Positions 24,041-36,691 of a stretch of DNA of 64,000 nucleotides are shown piece after piece. Position numbers and translations under genes: made by a program. Positions within the stretch are counted from its first letter, which is position 1. Every line of letters begins with the position of its first letter. Below the pieces are notes generated by a model. That model did not search any database and was not told where the DNA came from. It saw only the letters and a program-made list of their open reading frames with translations. Origin of the DNA: Welwitschia mirabilis. Taxonomy: Eukaryota; Gnetophyta; Gnetopsida; Welwitschiales. The stretch covers positions 71,334,842-71,398,841 of the forward strand of contig JBOZIK010000001.1 of NCBI GenBank assembly GCA_051453625.1. The letters are read 5' to 3'.

Positions 24041-25436
24041 TGTCTCAAGGATTATTAAACCTAAAGGGAAGGGGTGAATGAGGTCTACTAAATAAAAACT
24101 CTGCTAAAATAAAATAAAATTTACACAATAAAAACCTTACTTAATTAACATAATTTTCTAACCTGAGTATGTTTACAAATAGAGGCTCTCTTTCTCTCAC
24201 TACTATGGAAATTGTTAACCTAATAGTTGTTTTGAAACACCACTAAACTTAGGTATAACTAAGATGTTCCTTATAAGATAGCACTCCCTTTATCTTAATT
24301 ATTTACAATAAACCAAAATAACAATATGCTAACAAGTACTTATAGAAGTAAATCCATAAAAGGATTACTTATAATTTGAAAATTTTAATAAGGGATCTTA
24401 AGAATGAAAGTAAGAATCAGACTCTAATGAGTATTTAAAAATCTAATAGTCTTTAGAATTTAAGTTCTAATAAACAATGATAACAAAGAAATAATAAGCT
24501 TGAAAAGATGTCACTTTGATGAATGATTGAGTTCTAATTTATTGTTATCACTTGTGAGTATTTTAGATTAGAGTGATATAGCTATTAGAAGGGATAATGA
24601 TTAAGTAACATATTATCAAATAGCCCTTTTTAAAATAATAGTTAAAAGATTCAGATGTAGTATCAATTACCTATGTGAGTAACTTCTTATTCTTCTCTCT
24701 TTATGTCTTTTATACCTTTGATGTTTTCTATGCTTTACCTTAGAGAGATAACTGTTTGGAAATATTTAAATGTTATGAAATAGATAGAAATGACTGATTT
24801 TTAGTTATTTAATGGCTATTTTATTTTTCATCAAATTTTCATGATAGACATCTTTAAAATAGTAGAAATATCTATAAGGTAGATGTCTTCATCCTAAGAT
24901 ACATTTTTGGTTAAACTACCTAGATTTTAATAAAACATAAATCGCTATAACTATGACCCTTAGTGATCATGAATCCAAGTTGTAAAACTTACTTGATTAT
25001 TTAAAATTTAAATAAATCATCAAAATACAACTTATCTCTGATGCCTCTTCTAATTCAACATAGAGTCTTTAATTCTATATATATCTACCATCACATGAAG
25101 CAGTATACATGTATTTAATTTGATAGATGTTTTTATCTTATTTTAACATCTTGGTTAGTATAGATGTCTTTGACATTATAGAAAACTTTATCTATTTAAT
25201 GAATTCTAATTTAGTGTAGATTTCTTAGATATTATAGACATTTTCTACATAGACATCTTCAGTAAATTGTATTTGTCCTTCAGAAAATCTAAGCTAAAAA
25301 TTCTATGTAACTTGAACTTTGAGGTTTTGATTGGATTTATCCTTTTTACAATTTAGTGTTCTCCAATTTTACCTTTTATATATTAGAAAAATTTTATTTG
25401 ATAAGTAGAATCATTAAAACTAGAATTTTACTAATA
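24041..25436 (-). mobile_element. Solo copia family-1 LTR
   Basis: About 1.4 kb, aligning end to end with 60753-62165 on the same strand and with 1891-3320 in the opposite orientation. Neither side carries copia internal sequence: protease-to-integrase DNA of the Athila element lies to the left, and unrelated DNA to the right. It is therefore a solo LTR, the usual product of LTR-LTR recombination. It holds several AGATGTCTTT-type motifs (24850-25260). A clean target duplication is not evident. Confidence 0.7.
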
Positions 25437-26440
25437 ATCTCGCTATTATTAATGATGTACAAAACTGGGTAAATCTTATTAATGTGATCATGTTTTATAA
25501 ATTAACTTAAGGTAGCTTAATCTAAGAGAGAATATAATGTATTACATGAGGCATGATACATAAATTTGAAAGTATTTGTTAATAATAAATAATCATTTAC
25601 AAAATACTAATAAAAAAGAAGTATAAATTATTAAACACATGTTAAAGAAAAAAGTATATTGCATACAAGGAAAAAGTAACAATAGACAATAAAAGACCAT
25701 CAAACATGTACTAATAATAGACATTGATCATCAATAGTGATGTTATTCATAATAACTATAATTCATCTATCTCAAGTTTACATAATCCATATTCATATAA
25801 TATGTTCAATAATGTCTAATCTAATTTGCTCATTTTAATATAAGATTTTGAATAGTATCTAATCTAATTTATCCATCTCCTCCCCTTTTTGGATAGCACA
25901 CCAAAAAAAAAAAAAAAAAGGCTAATCACTAAGACCTGAGTTACTAGTATACTATCTTCTACATCATCACTATCATCACTACTATTGTTGATGGTATAAC
26001 TTTAGATGATATACAAAGAAAACAAAATAGATGGAGGTGTGTATTTCTTCCTGGATGGTTATTATGTAACTTACCTCAACTATGAGAGACTTGTATCCTC
26101 ATATGTAAATACATCTAAGGGGTAATAAAAGTATTAAAAAAAGTAATAGTAACTATCTCAATAAAATCATAAGCTAAGGATGAAGTGGTATTGAGAGAAT
26201 GAATGAGAATTGTAAGAGGTGTTCATAGAGAAGAAAGGTAAGGTGGATATGGTGGATAATGTGGAGATGGAGGCTATCTAGAATAACAAATGGATAATTT
26301 GCAACAAAACCTATGAAAGATGAAATGATGATAATTAGATCTCTTAGAGATTTTCTACTACTCATCTTGTACTTATGTCAAAGCTTAGTATCCCTCTAAT
26401 ACGTATACTAGATCCTAGTGCTTCACCTATGCCTTTGCCT
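25437..26440. other. Unassigned AT-rich DNA between two copia elements
   Basis: About 1 kb with no confident homology. A 63-codon minus-strand frame (26174-26365) contains SSRKSLRDL near its start, which weakly recalls the SLRDSMEAL segment of the Athila Gag remnant at 62260-62420. This could be the Gag end of the older Athila, but the rest of the frame does not match. A 17-base A run occurs near 25903-25919. Confidence 0.35.
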
Positions 26441-29177
26441 CCTCTATTATGAACTTTATAAAGAGATATTATTAGTATGCCATTAATATCAAAATTACTT
26501 AAACGTATTTGGCATAATTAACTCCTATCTATATGTATCTCTGGATCATTTGCATTTCTGGTTATGTGTGTCTACATTCATCTCATAACTTCAAAGGATT
26601 AATAAATCCTAATTTTATGGTCACATTTGTTTTAAAGATATGGACTGTTTTCTTGACTTGTAGTATAAGAGCTATTATATTCAATGTTAAAAAAAAAGTA
26701 AATTTCTTATTAGCTTTCATTCCAATAAATAATGAATAATACTTTAAGTTTCATTTGTTAATCATGAAAATAGAGGCATTTGGAAATAATACATTTTCAA
26801 GACAATAGTACTTCTTTTGATATCTTTGTAATTATACATGATATTTATCTTTCTAGTTATTCTTAAAAACCCAAATTATGAAGCTAAAAATTTTGAGGTC
26901 TAAGTAACAATAATTTCTAACTACTTATGATGCATGCCCATGTAATTTATTTGAAAGATATTCATAATTTTGGTTTGTAGAAAATAGATTTTGTAAATAG
27001 TATTATATTAACATGATTCTTCTAATTCCTTCTCAGCCCTAAAATATTTTTTCCCCAAGAAATAGGATGAAGAGAAACCTACCTATTTAGTAGTTTATCT
27101 CCCTACTAAACCAACTTTCATGAAATCATAGATAAATACAAGTGCTTTGAGAGATGAGGCTTTTTCTCTATAAAACACCCATTCTGGGTTTGTAGCCATC
27201 TCACCCAGAATATTTGACTAGAAAAAGCACTTCTTGTTAACATTATAGTGGCCTCCAAGTTTCATTTATGACTATAGCAAGGGCCTTGTTGGTGGTAAGC
27301 ATAATTACTTATTTTTTCCCTCATTTTAAACTAGGGTTTTACTCACTATTCTTCTCTAACTTAGCATGAAATTTAACATACGAAGAGAAACTATAAATTG
27401 AAGCAATTTGATTCCATCAAAATTCAATCAAGTAAGCAAATGAAGATTAAATTTAAATTAAAGATCTAAAAATTTAGTATTAAAAGTATTTTTTCTTTGT
27501 CTTATTCCTAAACAATGTATAGTTTTAGTTGTAAGCACTAGCATTCTCTTATTATTATAGCTTGTAATTTTTTTATGTAAGTTTTCAATTCTAGATCTAG
27601 TTCATGTTATAAACTAGAAGAAAAGGCCTGCATATTTAACCAATAAAATCCATAAAGAGAAATCAAAAGAAAAAAGGAATAACTTCCATTAACCAAATAT
27701 AGGCTATGTCATAGAACTAGGATTTTTTAAAAAAAAGATACAAAGTGAGGACAAATCTAGTAAATATTTATTTCATTTGTAAACTCTTGATTGGAAAGGG
27801 GGTTTTCCTATTTTTCTTTATGCATTGTTGAAATTGACTAAGGATGATTTTTTTTTTACACTTTCTCTACTTAATCTTCACTAGTTTTTGCACATACCCT
27901 CAAATTTAAGGGACTTCATAGTTTTTGAATGACATTAGATTTATTTCTTATTGTGTTATATATTGAATGAATTTGTGATTGATGAAGTTGAAATTGGTTA
28001 GAATTATTTAGATCATTATAAGAACTTCAGTGCACCTGTAGCCATGAGCTTGAAAAATACCCTCTAAAAAATTTCTTTTTTGAATTACTTTATTTTTTCT
28101 GAAAGGCACAGGCACAATGAATTACTATTATATTGAGATAATGCTTGATCCTTTTCATCACGGTGAAGTTTTATCTCTAGTCATCCAAGCAGGTATAGTT
28201 GAAAGTACTTAATTCTTTAGAAGAAAAGAAGACATGGATTCTATATTTTAGAATCCCATATATCATTGTGGTATAACAAAAAAATCAATAGGCTCAAAGG
28301 AAATTTGTGATAATGATGTTAGAGTTGGAATCACTCATGAATTTTATAAAGTTAACACATATTTTAGATTTAGGCTTACATCAAACAAATTTCTCCAATG
28401 GTCCTATTCATTATTTGAAGATAAAACAGTGGAGGATTTTCTTTTCAAGTCAATAATGCAAATGAAGTTAACATCTAAAATAGAGACTAATAAGAATTAA
28501 TCACAGAAGAATAGAACAATAAGTAAAATCTCATCTCCTTTAAGCTAGCATCCTCCAGAATGCAATGATAGATCTACAAAATCTCACCAAAGCCTTATCC
28601 TTACTAAAATTAAGCTTTGAATAATCTATTTAAGAGGCATGTTCTCTTAGCAAATAAGCATGAAATGTTAAAGTAAAAGCTCCTCTTTCTCTATTTATTT
28701 GATCTAATTCTTGAAAAGAGTAGCTAATGCTCTGACTGTGCCCAGTGCTAGTGCCATTGTATAACATACAAAAAATCCAAAAATCATAGATTCATCTTAG
28801 GCTCTTGCATTACATCTACATTGAATTCTATGGTAGCACATATTCATCTCATGCTACTACAACAAATTTAGAAGCTACATAAATCTAGATTTTAATTTTT
28901 TTATTTAATTAATTTATATGAACTTTAATCAAAAAAGATTAGTATTAGAAACAAAATTAAAATCTTTGTTATATGTAGTCATTTAATTTCTAGTGTGATT
29001 TTTAATTTTTTATCAGAAAGATAAAATAATTTAAGTAGTGCTCATATGTATTTTTAATCACATGCCATTGAAAATAAGAAAATTTTTATTTTTAAGATAC
29101 TACTATCATACACTTTTATAAAGTTTGATGATTTGAATTTTAGTAAATATATTTTACATGTTCAGTTTATAATCATC
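26440..29177 (+). mobile_element. 5' LTR of copia C
   Basis: Aligned with 34300-36691 through 26508-28165 and 28985-29177. At 2.7 kb it is unusually long for a copia LTR. The middle segment 28117-28500 holds a coding-like frame (separate entry). Confidence 0.65.
28117..28500 (+). pseudogene. Coding-like frame inside the copia 5' LTR (unknown protein)
   Basis: From an ATG at 28117 one frame runs 128 codons to a TAA at 28500, broken only by TAA at codon 32 and TAG at codon 45. The last 82 codons are stop-free, which is unlikely by chance in DNA this AT-rich. The start (MNYYYIEIMLDPFHHGEVLS) is conserved in the 3' LTR at 35958 onward as MNCYYIELILVPFHHGEVLS, so the frame belonged to the LTR before the two copies diverged. 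Residues 97-111 read SYSLFEDKTVEDFLF. I recognise no domain or family. It could be a captured host exon or an element-specific leader protein. Confidence 0.45.
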
Positions 29178-29197
29178 ATTTCTTAAAATTTCATTTG

Positions 29198-29209
29198 GTA
29201 TCAAAGTGA
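29198..29209 (+). other. Primer-binding site (tRNA-Met type) of copia C
   Basis: TTGGTATCAAAGTGAG starts about 20 bases after the LTR end. It is one change from the initiator-Met site TGGTATCAGAGC typical of plant copia elements. Confidence 0.65.
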
Positions 29210-29989
29210 GATAGGCTATTAGTTTAACCACTAGTACTATATTACTAAAGAATTTTATTATGATAGTTTTGGCCTCATGCTAGTTTTCTACCTAGTTCTT
29301 TAATCTAATTTTTTGTCAAATCCTTGGTTTAAAATCTTGATAAGTTTTGGTAAAAATTATTAAAAAATATTATTTTATTTGTGTAAAATTATTGGTAAGT
29401 TTCTATTTAACTTTGACTCAAATTATTAAAAGGGTTTATGCCTTTTTAGCAATTCTTTTATAGATTTGAATGCTTTTTGTGCATAAAATCTTGGTAAATC
29501 TCATAAATCTGAAAGGTCCTTTTATTGTAAATTTTTTGTAAATGTCATAAATCTGAAAGGTTCTTTTGCTGTAAATTTTTTTTACTCTTTTGTATTTATC
29601 TATAGAAGCTCTTGATTATTGAATTATAGAGTGATTAAATTTCAGGGCATAATATTGAGAAAGAAAACTCCAAAGTAAACATTTCAAGCCTATTAAAAAA
29701 CTTTATAGATCAATCAGCCCATTGAAATTCACACCTAATTCATTTTTTAAATCTTATCCAATTTTTGATCTAGTCCTTATCTAAGTGTTGATAAGATCTT
29801 AACTTTTAATTCATGTTTAGTTCTTAATCTTGTCCTATTCTTGATAAATTCTAGTTTAGCCTTCACATTTATGTATTAAAAATAAATTCTTAATTGCTTA
29901 TTAACCTTATCTTCCAAATTTTTAAAATTTTTCCCCTTCCTATCTAAACATTGATGTACTTCTATTTTTATCTAGTTTATTCTATAAAC
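29210..29989 (+). mobile_element. Leader of copia C
   Basis: About 780 bp between primer site and gag start. It contains a short imperfect direct repeat (cataaatctgaaaggt at 29492-29510 and 29545-29563). No reading frame is visible. Confidence 0.45.
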
Positions 29990-30820
29990 ATGAGCAAGGG
30001 CAAGATTTCTTAGTTTGATGTTGAAGCATTTAAGGTCTAGAAAATAAGAATGAAGATATACCTTAAATCTAAAGGACTTTGGGACTATACAAAAGTTAAT
30101 CTTTTCTATGCAAAACCCGAAGATGATATAAGAGTTTATGATGACTATATGAAGAAAGACTGTAAGGCTAGACAATTATTCATTCATGCATGTTTGATTA
30201 TGAGTTTAAGAAAATTTGCAATCAACTTATAAATTATGGAGAGGTTTAAATAAAGTTTAGCAATGGAATGAAAATGTAAGGGCCATTAAATTGCAAAATA
30301 TTATAATCCAATTTGACAATATAAAAATGAAAGACAATGAAAATGTATAAGCCTACATTCACAGGGTTAAAGAAATAGTTAAAAAGATGCAAGATTTAGA
30401 CTATGAAGTCAAAAAAATAATGTTGTCCTAAAAATTTTGAGATTCCTTATAAAACCATTCAAGCCCATAGTCATTACCCTCCATAATATCTTAGACTTAA
30501 TAACTCTCTCTTTTGAAGAACTCTCTAGTTGACTTATCTGATATGAGCTCATCCTTAAGAAAGATGAGGAGGAAAATGCTACTACTTTAAAAGCATTCCA
30601 TCATAAAAGGGGTAGAGGTGGTTATACAAAAATATGATAATATAATAAAAGAGGAAGAGGTAGAAGTTAAGTTAGAGGTCTAGGAAGAGGAAAAGAAAGA
30701 GGCCAACATAGTGGAAGAGGTAATTTTAGTTTAGAGAATGCCTCATCATCATCAAACTGAAAAGAAACTAGGGAATGTAATTATTTCCACAAAAATGGCC
30801 ATCTTATCAAAGATTGTAGA
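29990..30820 (+). pseudogene. Copia C gag (nucleocapsid precursor) remnant
   Basis: Starts ATGAGCAAGGGC. After a stop at codon 7 the frame gives FKV, a stop, then MKIYLKSKGLWDYTKV, the N-terminal Gag signature of copia elements (WKxRMxxYLxxxxLWD). It ends with a zinc knuckle at 30776-30820, CNYFHKNGHLIKDC, which keeps three of the four ligands of CxxCxxxxHxxxxC with Phe replacing the second Cys. An Arg/Gly-rich stretch (30600-30720) precedes the knuckle. Several stops and shifts lie between. Gag would package the element RNA into cytoplasmic particles. Confidence 0.8.
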
Positions 30821-30959
30821 AAAAAGAGATGGAGTAATACAAACAAAGATAACATACCAGAACAAGTTGAAACTTTGAAGCAATAAAGGATAGAAGAAAA
30901 AGATGAATACAAACAAGAGAAAGAAGTTAAATTAGGAGGATTTGCAGCTAAAATGCACT

Positions 30960-32200
30960 TAGATTTAATCTCATCCTCTAACGAATCAACTTCTTGGTAC
31001 ATTGATAGTGAATGATAAAAGCACATTACCTATTAAAAGAACTTATGTTAAGAATTCAATGAAGAAGATCATAGAGTAGTAAGATTTAGAGAAGGAGCCT
31101 CATGAAAAATCAAAGGTTATGGTACCCTTCTTATTAAAAATGACAAAGGTTAGATTTTCATTATTCATGATGTTTTTTATGTTCTTGATGCCCATTATTA
31201 TCTTATTAGCTTAAGGCAATTAATGGGAAATGTTTTTAAGGCTGAGTTTAAAGATAAAAAATGCATGTTATCCAAAGGAAAACAAATTCTAGAAGTACCC
31301 AAAAGAGGAAACAAATTGTATTAAATTACATTTGAAAAAGATTTAGATTCTAGTAAATAAGAGTTTTGAACATGGCATAAAAAATAAGAATACATATCAA
31401 CTAAATATTTTAAGGAAATGATCAAATTGAACCCACTAACCCATGTAAGGAATGCATTCAAGGAAAGAGAACAAGGGCCTCTTTCCTAAAAATATTAACT
31501 AGATCATCTCAGAAACTATCATTGATGCATTCAGATATTTGTGGCCCCTTTAACTCTCCTAGTCTAAGTGGCTGTAAGTACTTTATTACGTTTATTGATG
31601 ATTTTTCAAGATTATGTCATCTTCATTTCTTAAGATATAAATATCAAGCCTTGAAATCTTTTATAGTTTTTAAAAAGTAGGCTAAAAGAGAAATGGGTAT
31701 CAAGATCAAGTGCTTAAGGATTAAAGAGGAGATGAGTACTTATCAAATGATTTTCAATCCTATTTAAAAAATAATAACATTACTCATCAATTGACAACAA
31801 GCTATACTCCATAACAAAATGGAGTTAGGAAAAGGAAAAATAGCTTTCTACTAGATATGACAAGAATCATATTATTTCAAGATAATCTTAATAAAGTCTT
31901 TTGGATTGAAGAAATTAATACATCAAATTACCTTTAAAATTACCTCAAGGCATCTTCATAACTCTACTCCATATGAACAATGGTATGGCATTAAATCCAA
32001 TTTGTCTCATTTATTGGATCTAAATATTATATTAAAAACACTAAGACTAGTCAAGATAAATTGGAACCTAGATCCAAATATCATATTTTTATTGATTGCT
32101 CTAGTCAGAGCAAGGCTTATAGATGTTATGATTCATGTTAAAGAAAGGTTTTAGAATGTATTAATGTGAATTTCATGCCTTTTGAATTATCTAATCCTAT
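30960..32200 (+). pseudogene. Copia C protease and integrase remnants
   Basis: At 30990 the frame reads SWYIDSE followed by a stop, matching the copia protease site W-x-DSG with Gly changed to Glu. Then come ECIQGKRTRASF (GAG-pre-integrase), SLMHSDICGPFNSPSLSGCK and FITFIDDFSRLCHLHFL, which carry integrase catalytic Asp residues. Near 31906-32154 an 82-codon open stretch reads HNSTPYEQWYGIKSNLSHL, the integrase C-terminal KTPYExWxGxKPxxxHL motif. Order and spacing are standard for copia; stops and frameshifts make it inactive. Confidence 0.85.
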
Positions 32201-32589
32201 TTCTATTACTGATGAAAATGATTATTATAATGTTGTATCTAATAGATATAAAGGTAATAATGAGGAACAAAGGGCACCTCAACAAACCCTTATTGATGGC
32301 ACAAATTCTAGTACAAATAAAGTGCCCATTCTTACATAAAATTTAAGTGAAAATAAATCATTTTTTTTGAATTTTTGGATCAAAATCTTGATACTCATTT
32401 AAAAAATAAGAGATAACCTCTTATCATTATCCATCCAACATCTTAGATCCTAATGAAGCTGCTACAAGCACAAGAAGTTAGAAAAATCATGGTGTAATCT
32501 TAGAAGCTAAGGTATGCAATGGCATTCTGAAAGAATATTTAGTTTTAAGCTATAAGTATTTAAATAAAGATCCTATTTGCTTTAAGAAA

Positions 32590-33310
32590 GTTATAAAATA
32601 CTTACATTGGATCACGGTAATGGAAGAAGAGATTTCACAAGTTTAAAAGAACAAGACATGAGTTCTTATTCTTAGACCACAAAGCAAAAATATCATTGGC
32701 ACCAAATGGATTTATAGGACTAAATATAATTATAATGATACAATTAACAAATATTAATCTTGTCTCATTTCTCTTGGTTATGTATAAGAAGTAGGCATAG
32801 ATTATGATGAAACTTATGCTCATGTTACTTATCTTAAATTTGTTAGATCCTTTCTTTCCTATGCTTCCAAAGATCGTATGATTCTTTGGCAAATGGATGT
32901 CAAATCTACCTTCCTAAATTGGGTCCTTGAAGAAGAGGTGTATATTTTAAATCCCAAGGTTTGTAAAACAAGGTATGGACAATCATGTTTATTTATTGAA
33001 AAAGACATTGCATCATCTAAAACAAGCCATAAGGGATTGGTTCATAAAGCTATATTCTTATTTACGAAATCATGATTATAAGAAATATCATTTTGAAAAT
33101 ACTTTGTATAAGAAATCCACTAAAGGCCATTCAATTTTTGTTTTGATCTATGTTTATGATATAATATTCTATGGCACAGATAAAGAGTTTATTGACAAGT
33201 TCAAGAATGATATGATAAGAGAGTTTGAAATGAATGATCTTGCCTAATTCTCTTAGTACCTTGGGATTCAGATTCATCAAAACTCAAGAGGAATATTCTT
33301 AAATCAAGGT
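32590..33310 (+). pseudogene. Copia C reverse transcriptase remnant
   Basis: Frames show GTKWIYRTKYN, GIDYDETYAHVTYLKFVRSF (the copia YxETFAPVxxxxxxR motif) and ILWQMDVKSTFLNWVLEEEVYI (QMDVKxAFLNGxLxEEVYM). Next come LKQAIRDWFIKLYSYL and VLIYVYDIIFYGTDKEFIDK, where the catalytic YVDD reads YVYD. Frame 32975-33247 is open for 90 codons, the longest intact piece of pol here. One frame change separates it from 32878-33075. It lies between integrase and RNase H. Confidence 0.88.
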
Positions 33311-33349
33311 AAATATGCATTTAATATGTTGAAAAAGTTTGATATAAAA

Positions 33350-34060
33350 GAATGAAAATCCCTCTCCACTTGCTTTCTAATCAATCACAAAATTAAAAAG
33401 GACATGAAGGAAAATAAGGTTGATGAACATACCTATAGATCTATGATTGGTAGCTTAATGTATTTAATTGTGACTTGTGCTAATATTCAATACGTAGTTA
33501 GATTGATGTCTAGATTTATGACTTATCTAAGAAAGCCTCATCTTGATTTTGTTAAAATAATATTATGTACTCTTTTCTAAGGAAAATAATAATACTCAAA
33601 TTATTGAATATGTTGATGCAGATTGGGCTAGAAGTACTGATGATTAAAAGAGTACAACAAGATATGCAATGATTGTTGGAGGAATTGTTTTCTCATGGAC
33701 AAGTAAAAAAAATCTTATGTGGCTCTTTCCACTACTAAAGCCAAGTACATGGTAATTCATTTATCAAGCCAACAGTTAGTATGGATTGATAAACTATTTA
33801 AAGATTTTACTATTTCTATTGAGAATCCTATACATCTGCTATGTGATAGTCCTTCTACCATAGTAATTTCAAGGAATTTAGTTATATATGCCAGAAACAA
33901 GACATCAATATAAAGTTTCATTTATTTGGAATCTAGTTGAAGATGAACTTCTTATTCTTGATTGTTACCTCTTCAAGTTACAACTTGCTGACTTTTTTAC
34001 AAAATATTTAGATAAGACATGATTCCAAGATTTGAGAGAGTGACTACAAATCCTTAACAT
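33350..34060 (+). pseudogene. Copia C RNase H and pol C-terminus
   Basis: Segments read YRSMIGSLMYLIVTCANIQY (copia SLMYLTxTRPDI motif), EYVDADWARSTDD with the catalytic DxDWA, MALSTTKAKYMVIHLSSQQ (VALSTxEAEYxA), and LLCDSPSTIVISRNLVIYAR (CDNxSAIxLSxNPVxHxR). The end, LADFFTKYL, matches the ADIFTKxL terminus. Stops and a frame change separate them. It is followed within 30 bp by the purine tract. Confidence 0.85.
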
Positions 34061-34065
34061 TAAGG

Positions 34066-34081
34066 TTAAAGGAGAGAAGTA
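34066..34081 (+). other. Polypurine tract of copia C
   Basis: gttaaaggagagaag directly follows the end of pol and precedes the 3' LTR, as in other copia elements. Confidence 0.55.
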
Positions 34082-36691
34082 ACAACACAACTCTAAGCAT
34101 AGTTGATACTGTCCTAGCTATAAAATGATAGCAAAACATTTATAGTTCTTTTTCTAATTCCTATTTATTTAAGTAATTGTTTTATATAGTTGTGAAGTTG
34201 TAGATGTGTAATTTGAAGTTTCTAAGTTATGGAGTCATTTGAAATTAACATGTATGTTTTGCATACTGATCTTAATGTTAAGGAAAAGTTTGAAGAGACA
34301 TTGTCACTATGCCATTATGATTACAATTACTTGAAAGTATTTGGCATAATCAACTTCTATCTATATGTATTTCTAAATTATTTGAATTTCTAGTTGTGTG
34401 TATCTACATTCATCTCATAACTTAAAATGATTACTAAATCCTGATTTTATGGTTACATTTGTTTTGAAACTATGAATTCTTTTCTTGAATTGTAGTATAA
34501 GAGCTATTATATTGAATGCTTAAAAAAAATTTATTAGATTTTGTTCTAGTAATTCATGAATAATATTTTGAGGTTCATTTATTAACCATAAATATAGATG
34601 CGTTTGGATATAATACATTTACAAGATAATAGTACTTATTTTGATCTCTTTGTAATTATACATGATAGATTCTCATTTTAGCTATTCTTGAAAACCAAAA
34701 TGGTGAAGATAAAAATTTTGAGATCTAAATTAAAATAATTTCTAACTACTTATGATTCATGTCCATCTAATTTATTTGAAAGCTATGCATACTTTTGGTC
34801 TCTAGAAAATAGATTTTGTAAATAGTATTATATTAATAGGGCTCTTCTAATTTCTTCTCATCCTTAAAAGACTTTTTTTCAAGAAATAAGATTTTCTAAA
34901 TGGCAGCGAGATGAGAAGAAACCTGCCTATTTGGTAGTTTTTCTCCATACTAAACTTGCTTCTATGAAATCACAAAGAAATACAGGTGATTTGAGAGATG
35001 AGTTTCTCTCTCTATAAAATGTTCCATTCTAGGTTTATAGAAATTTCTTGTAGAAGTGGTGACTATAGAAAACACCTCATGTCAACATTCTAGTGGACTA
35101 TAAGTTTTATATATGAATATAGCTATCCTTGTTATTGATAGGCACAATTTCTTATCTTTTTCCTAAGTGTGTGATGGAGTTTCACTTGCTATTATTTTTT
35201 AACTTAGCATGACCTTTAACATACTAAGAGACACTACAAATTGAAGTATTTTGATGTAATAAAATCTCAAACAACTAAGCAAATGAAGATTAAATTTAAA
35301 TTAAAGATCTATAAATTTAGTGTTGAATGTATTCCATCTTTGACTAGTTTCTAAATAATGTATAGTTTTACTTGTAAGCCTCAACGTTCTTTTATTGTTA
35401 TAGCTTGCAATTTTTTTATGTACGTTTTTAATTCCAAATCAATTTCATTTTATAAATTAGAAGAAAACATCTGCATATTTGACTAATAAGATACATAAAG
35501 AGAAATCAAAAGAGAAAGGGATAACTTTCATTAACCAGATATAGATTATGTCACAAAAGGAGGATTTTCTAAAAAAAGATATAAAGTGAGGATATATCTA
35601 GTGAATATTTATTATCTTGATAAACTCCAGATTGAAAAGGGGGTTTCCCTATTTTACATTATGCATTACTAAAACTAACTAAGGATAAAATTGTTTTCCA
35701 TGTTCTCTACCTGATCTTCATCAGTTTTTGCACATACTATCAGATTTGAGGGACTTTACAATTTTTGAATGTCATTAGATTTAATGGATGTTATGTTATG
35801 TCTTGAATTAATTCATGATTGATGAAGCTTGAGTTAGTTAGAATTACTTAGGCCATTATAGAAATTATAGTACCCTCATGTCTAGAGATTAAAAACATCC
35901 TCTAAATTTTTTTCTAAAACTAAATTACTTTGTCTTTTTTTAAAAGGAATAAGTAAAATGAATTGCTATTACATTGAGCTAATTCTTGTTCCTTTTCATC
36001 ATGGTGAAGTTTTATCTGTAGTTGCAATCTTGAAGTTCTTTAGATAAACCTATAAATCAAGTAACTTATAGAAAACAAATACTAGTATAGGCAGGAGTTT
36101 ACCCAAATGTCATAATTCTAGCAAAGGCACTAGGCTAAGAGTTAGAAAATTGAATTCCAAGATATTTTTGGCCTTTTATCTTATAAAAAAACTAAAAGTA
36201 AATAATAAAATAAATGTAATGTAAGTGAATGGAAATGAAATGCAGATGGAATTAAAATGAATTGTATTAGTTCCTAGTTCTTTTGTCATAAGAACTATAT
36301 TTTCTATAATTTAGATCAATTATGAAGAGTACCTCAACTTGGTCCTAATCAACATGAACTATGAGATATACAAAATAGAATATAGAATTCAATGTGGAAT
36401 GGAATGAAATAGCAATGCAAGTCTAATAATAAATAAGGTCAACCTTAATAAAGGTTACCCTTATAATCTAGATAAATCACAAAATTGTCACTTTAAACTA
36501 TAATCAATGTGATTTATAAATTTTCATTAGAAAGATAAAATAATTTAAGTAGTGCTCATATGTATTTTTAATCATATGCCAATTCAAAATAAGATTTTTT
36601 TTTTTTAAGACACTACTATCATACACTTTGGTAAAGTATGAGAGTTTGAATTTTAATGAATATTTTTTACATGTTCAGTTTATAATCATGA
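34082..36691 (+). mobile_element. 3' LTR of copia C (interrupted)
   Basis: Aligned with the 5' LTR from about 34300 to 36040 and again from 36523 to 36691. The first 200 bases have no counterpart upstream of 26440, which suggests the 5' LTR is truncated. Positions 36055-36520 are foreign (Athila LTR fragment). Confidence 0.6.
36055..36520 (-). mobile_element. Athila LTR fragment inside copia C 3' LTR
   Basis: The run from gtataggcaggagtttaccc through tcaaccttaataaaggttac follows the order of blocks in the minus-strand Athila LTRs (for example 19270-19660). It replaces the 28200-28890 part of the copia LTR. It lacks both LTR ends, so it is a fragment, perhaps left after a deletion of an inserted element. 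Confidence 0.55.

Larger units (their letters stand above)
26440..36691 (+). mobile_element. Ty1/copia element C with long LTRs (10.2 kb)
   Basis: Direct repeats 26440-29177 and about 34300-36691 flank a tRNA-Met type primer site (29198), gag (29990), pol with integrase before RT (the copia order) and a purine tract at 34066-34081. The LTRs share ttggcataat...ctatatgtat near the start and ttacatgttcagtttataat at the end. The 5' LTR seems truncated on the left relative to the 3' one, whose start is near 34082. The 3' LTR lost about 700 bp that is replaced by an Athila LTR fragment. Stops in every domain show that it is dead. Confidence 0.75.

Noticed and set aside
29972-30175. Minus-strand frame across the start of copia gag
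   Set aside because: Shadow of the real gag frame on the plus strand.
30781-31026. Minus-strand frame across the gag knuckle and protease
   Set aside because: Shadow of the plus-strand gag-pol; no independent signature.
32635-32892. Minus-strand 85-codon frame
   Set aside because: Shadow of the copia RT coding strand.
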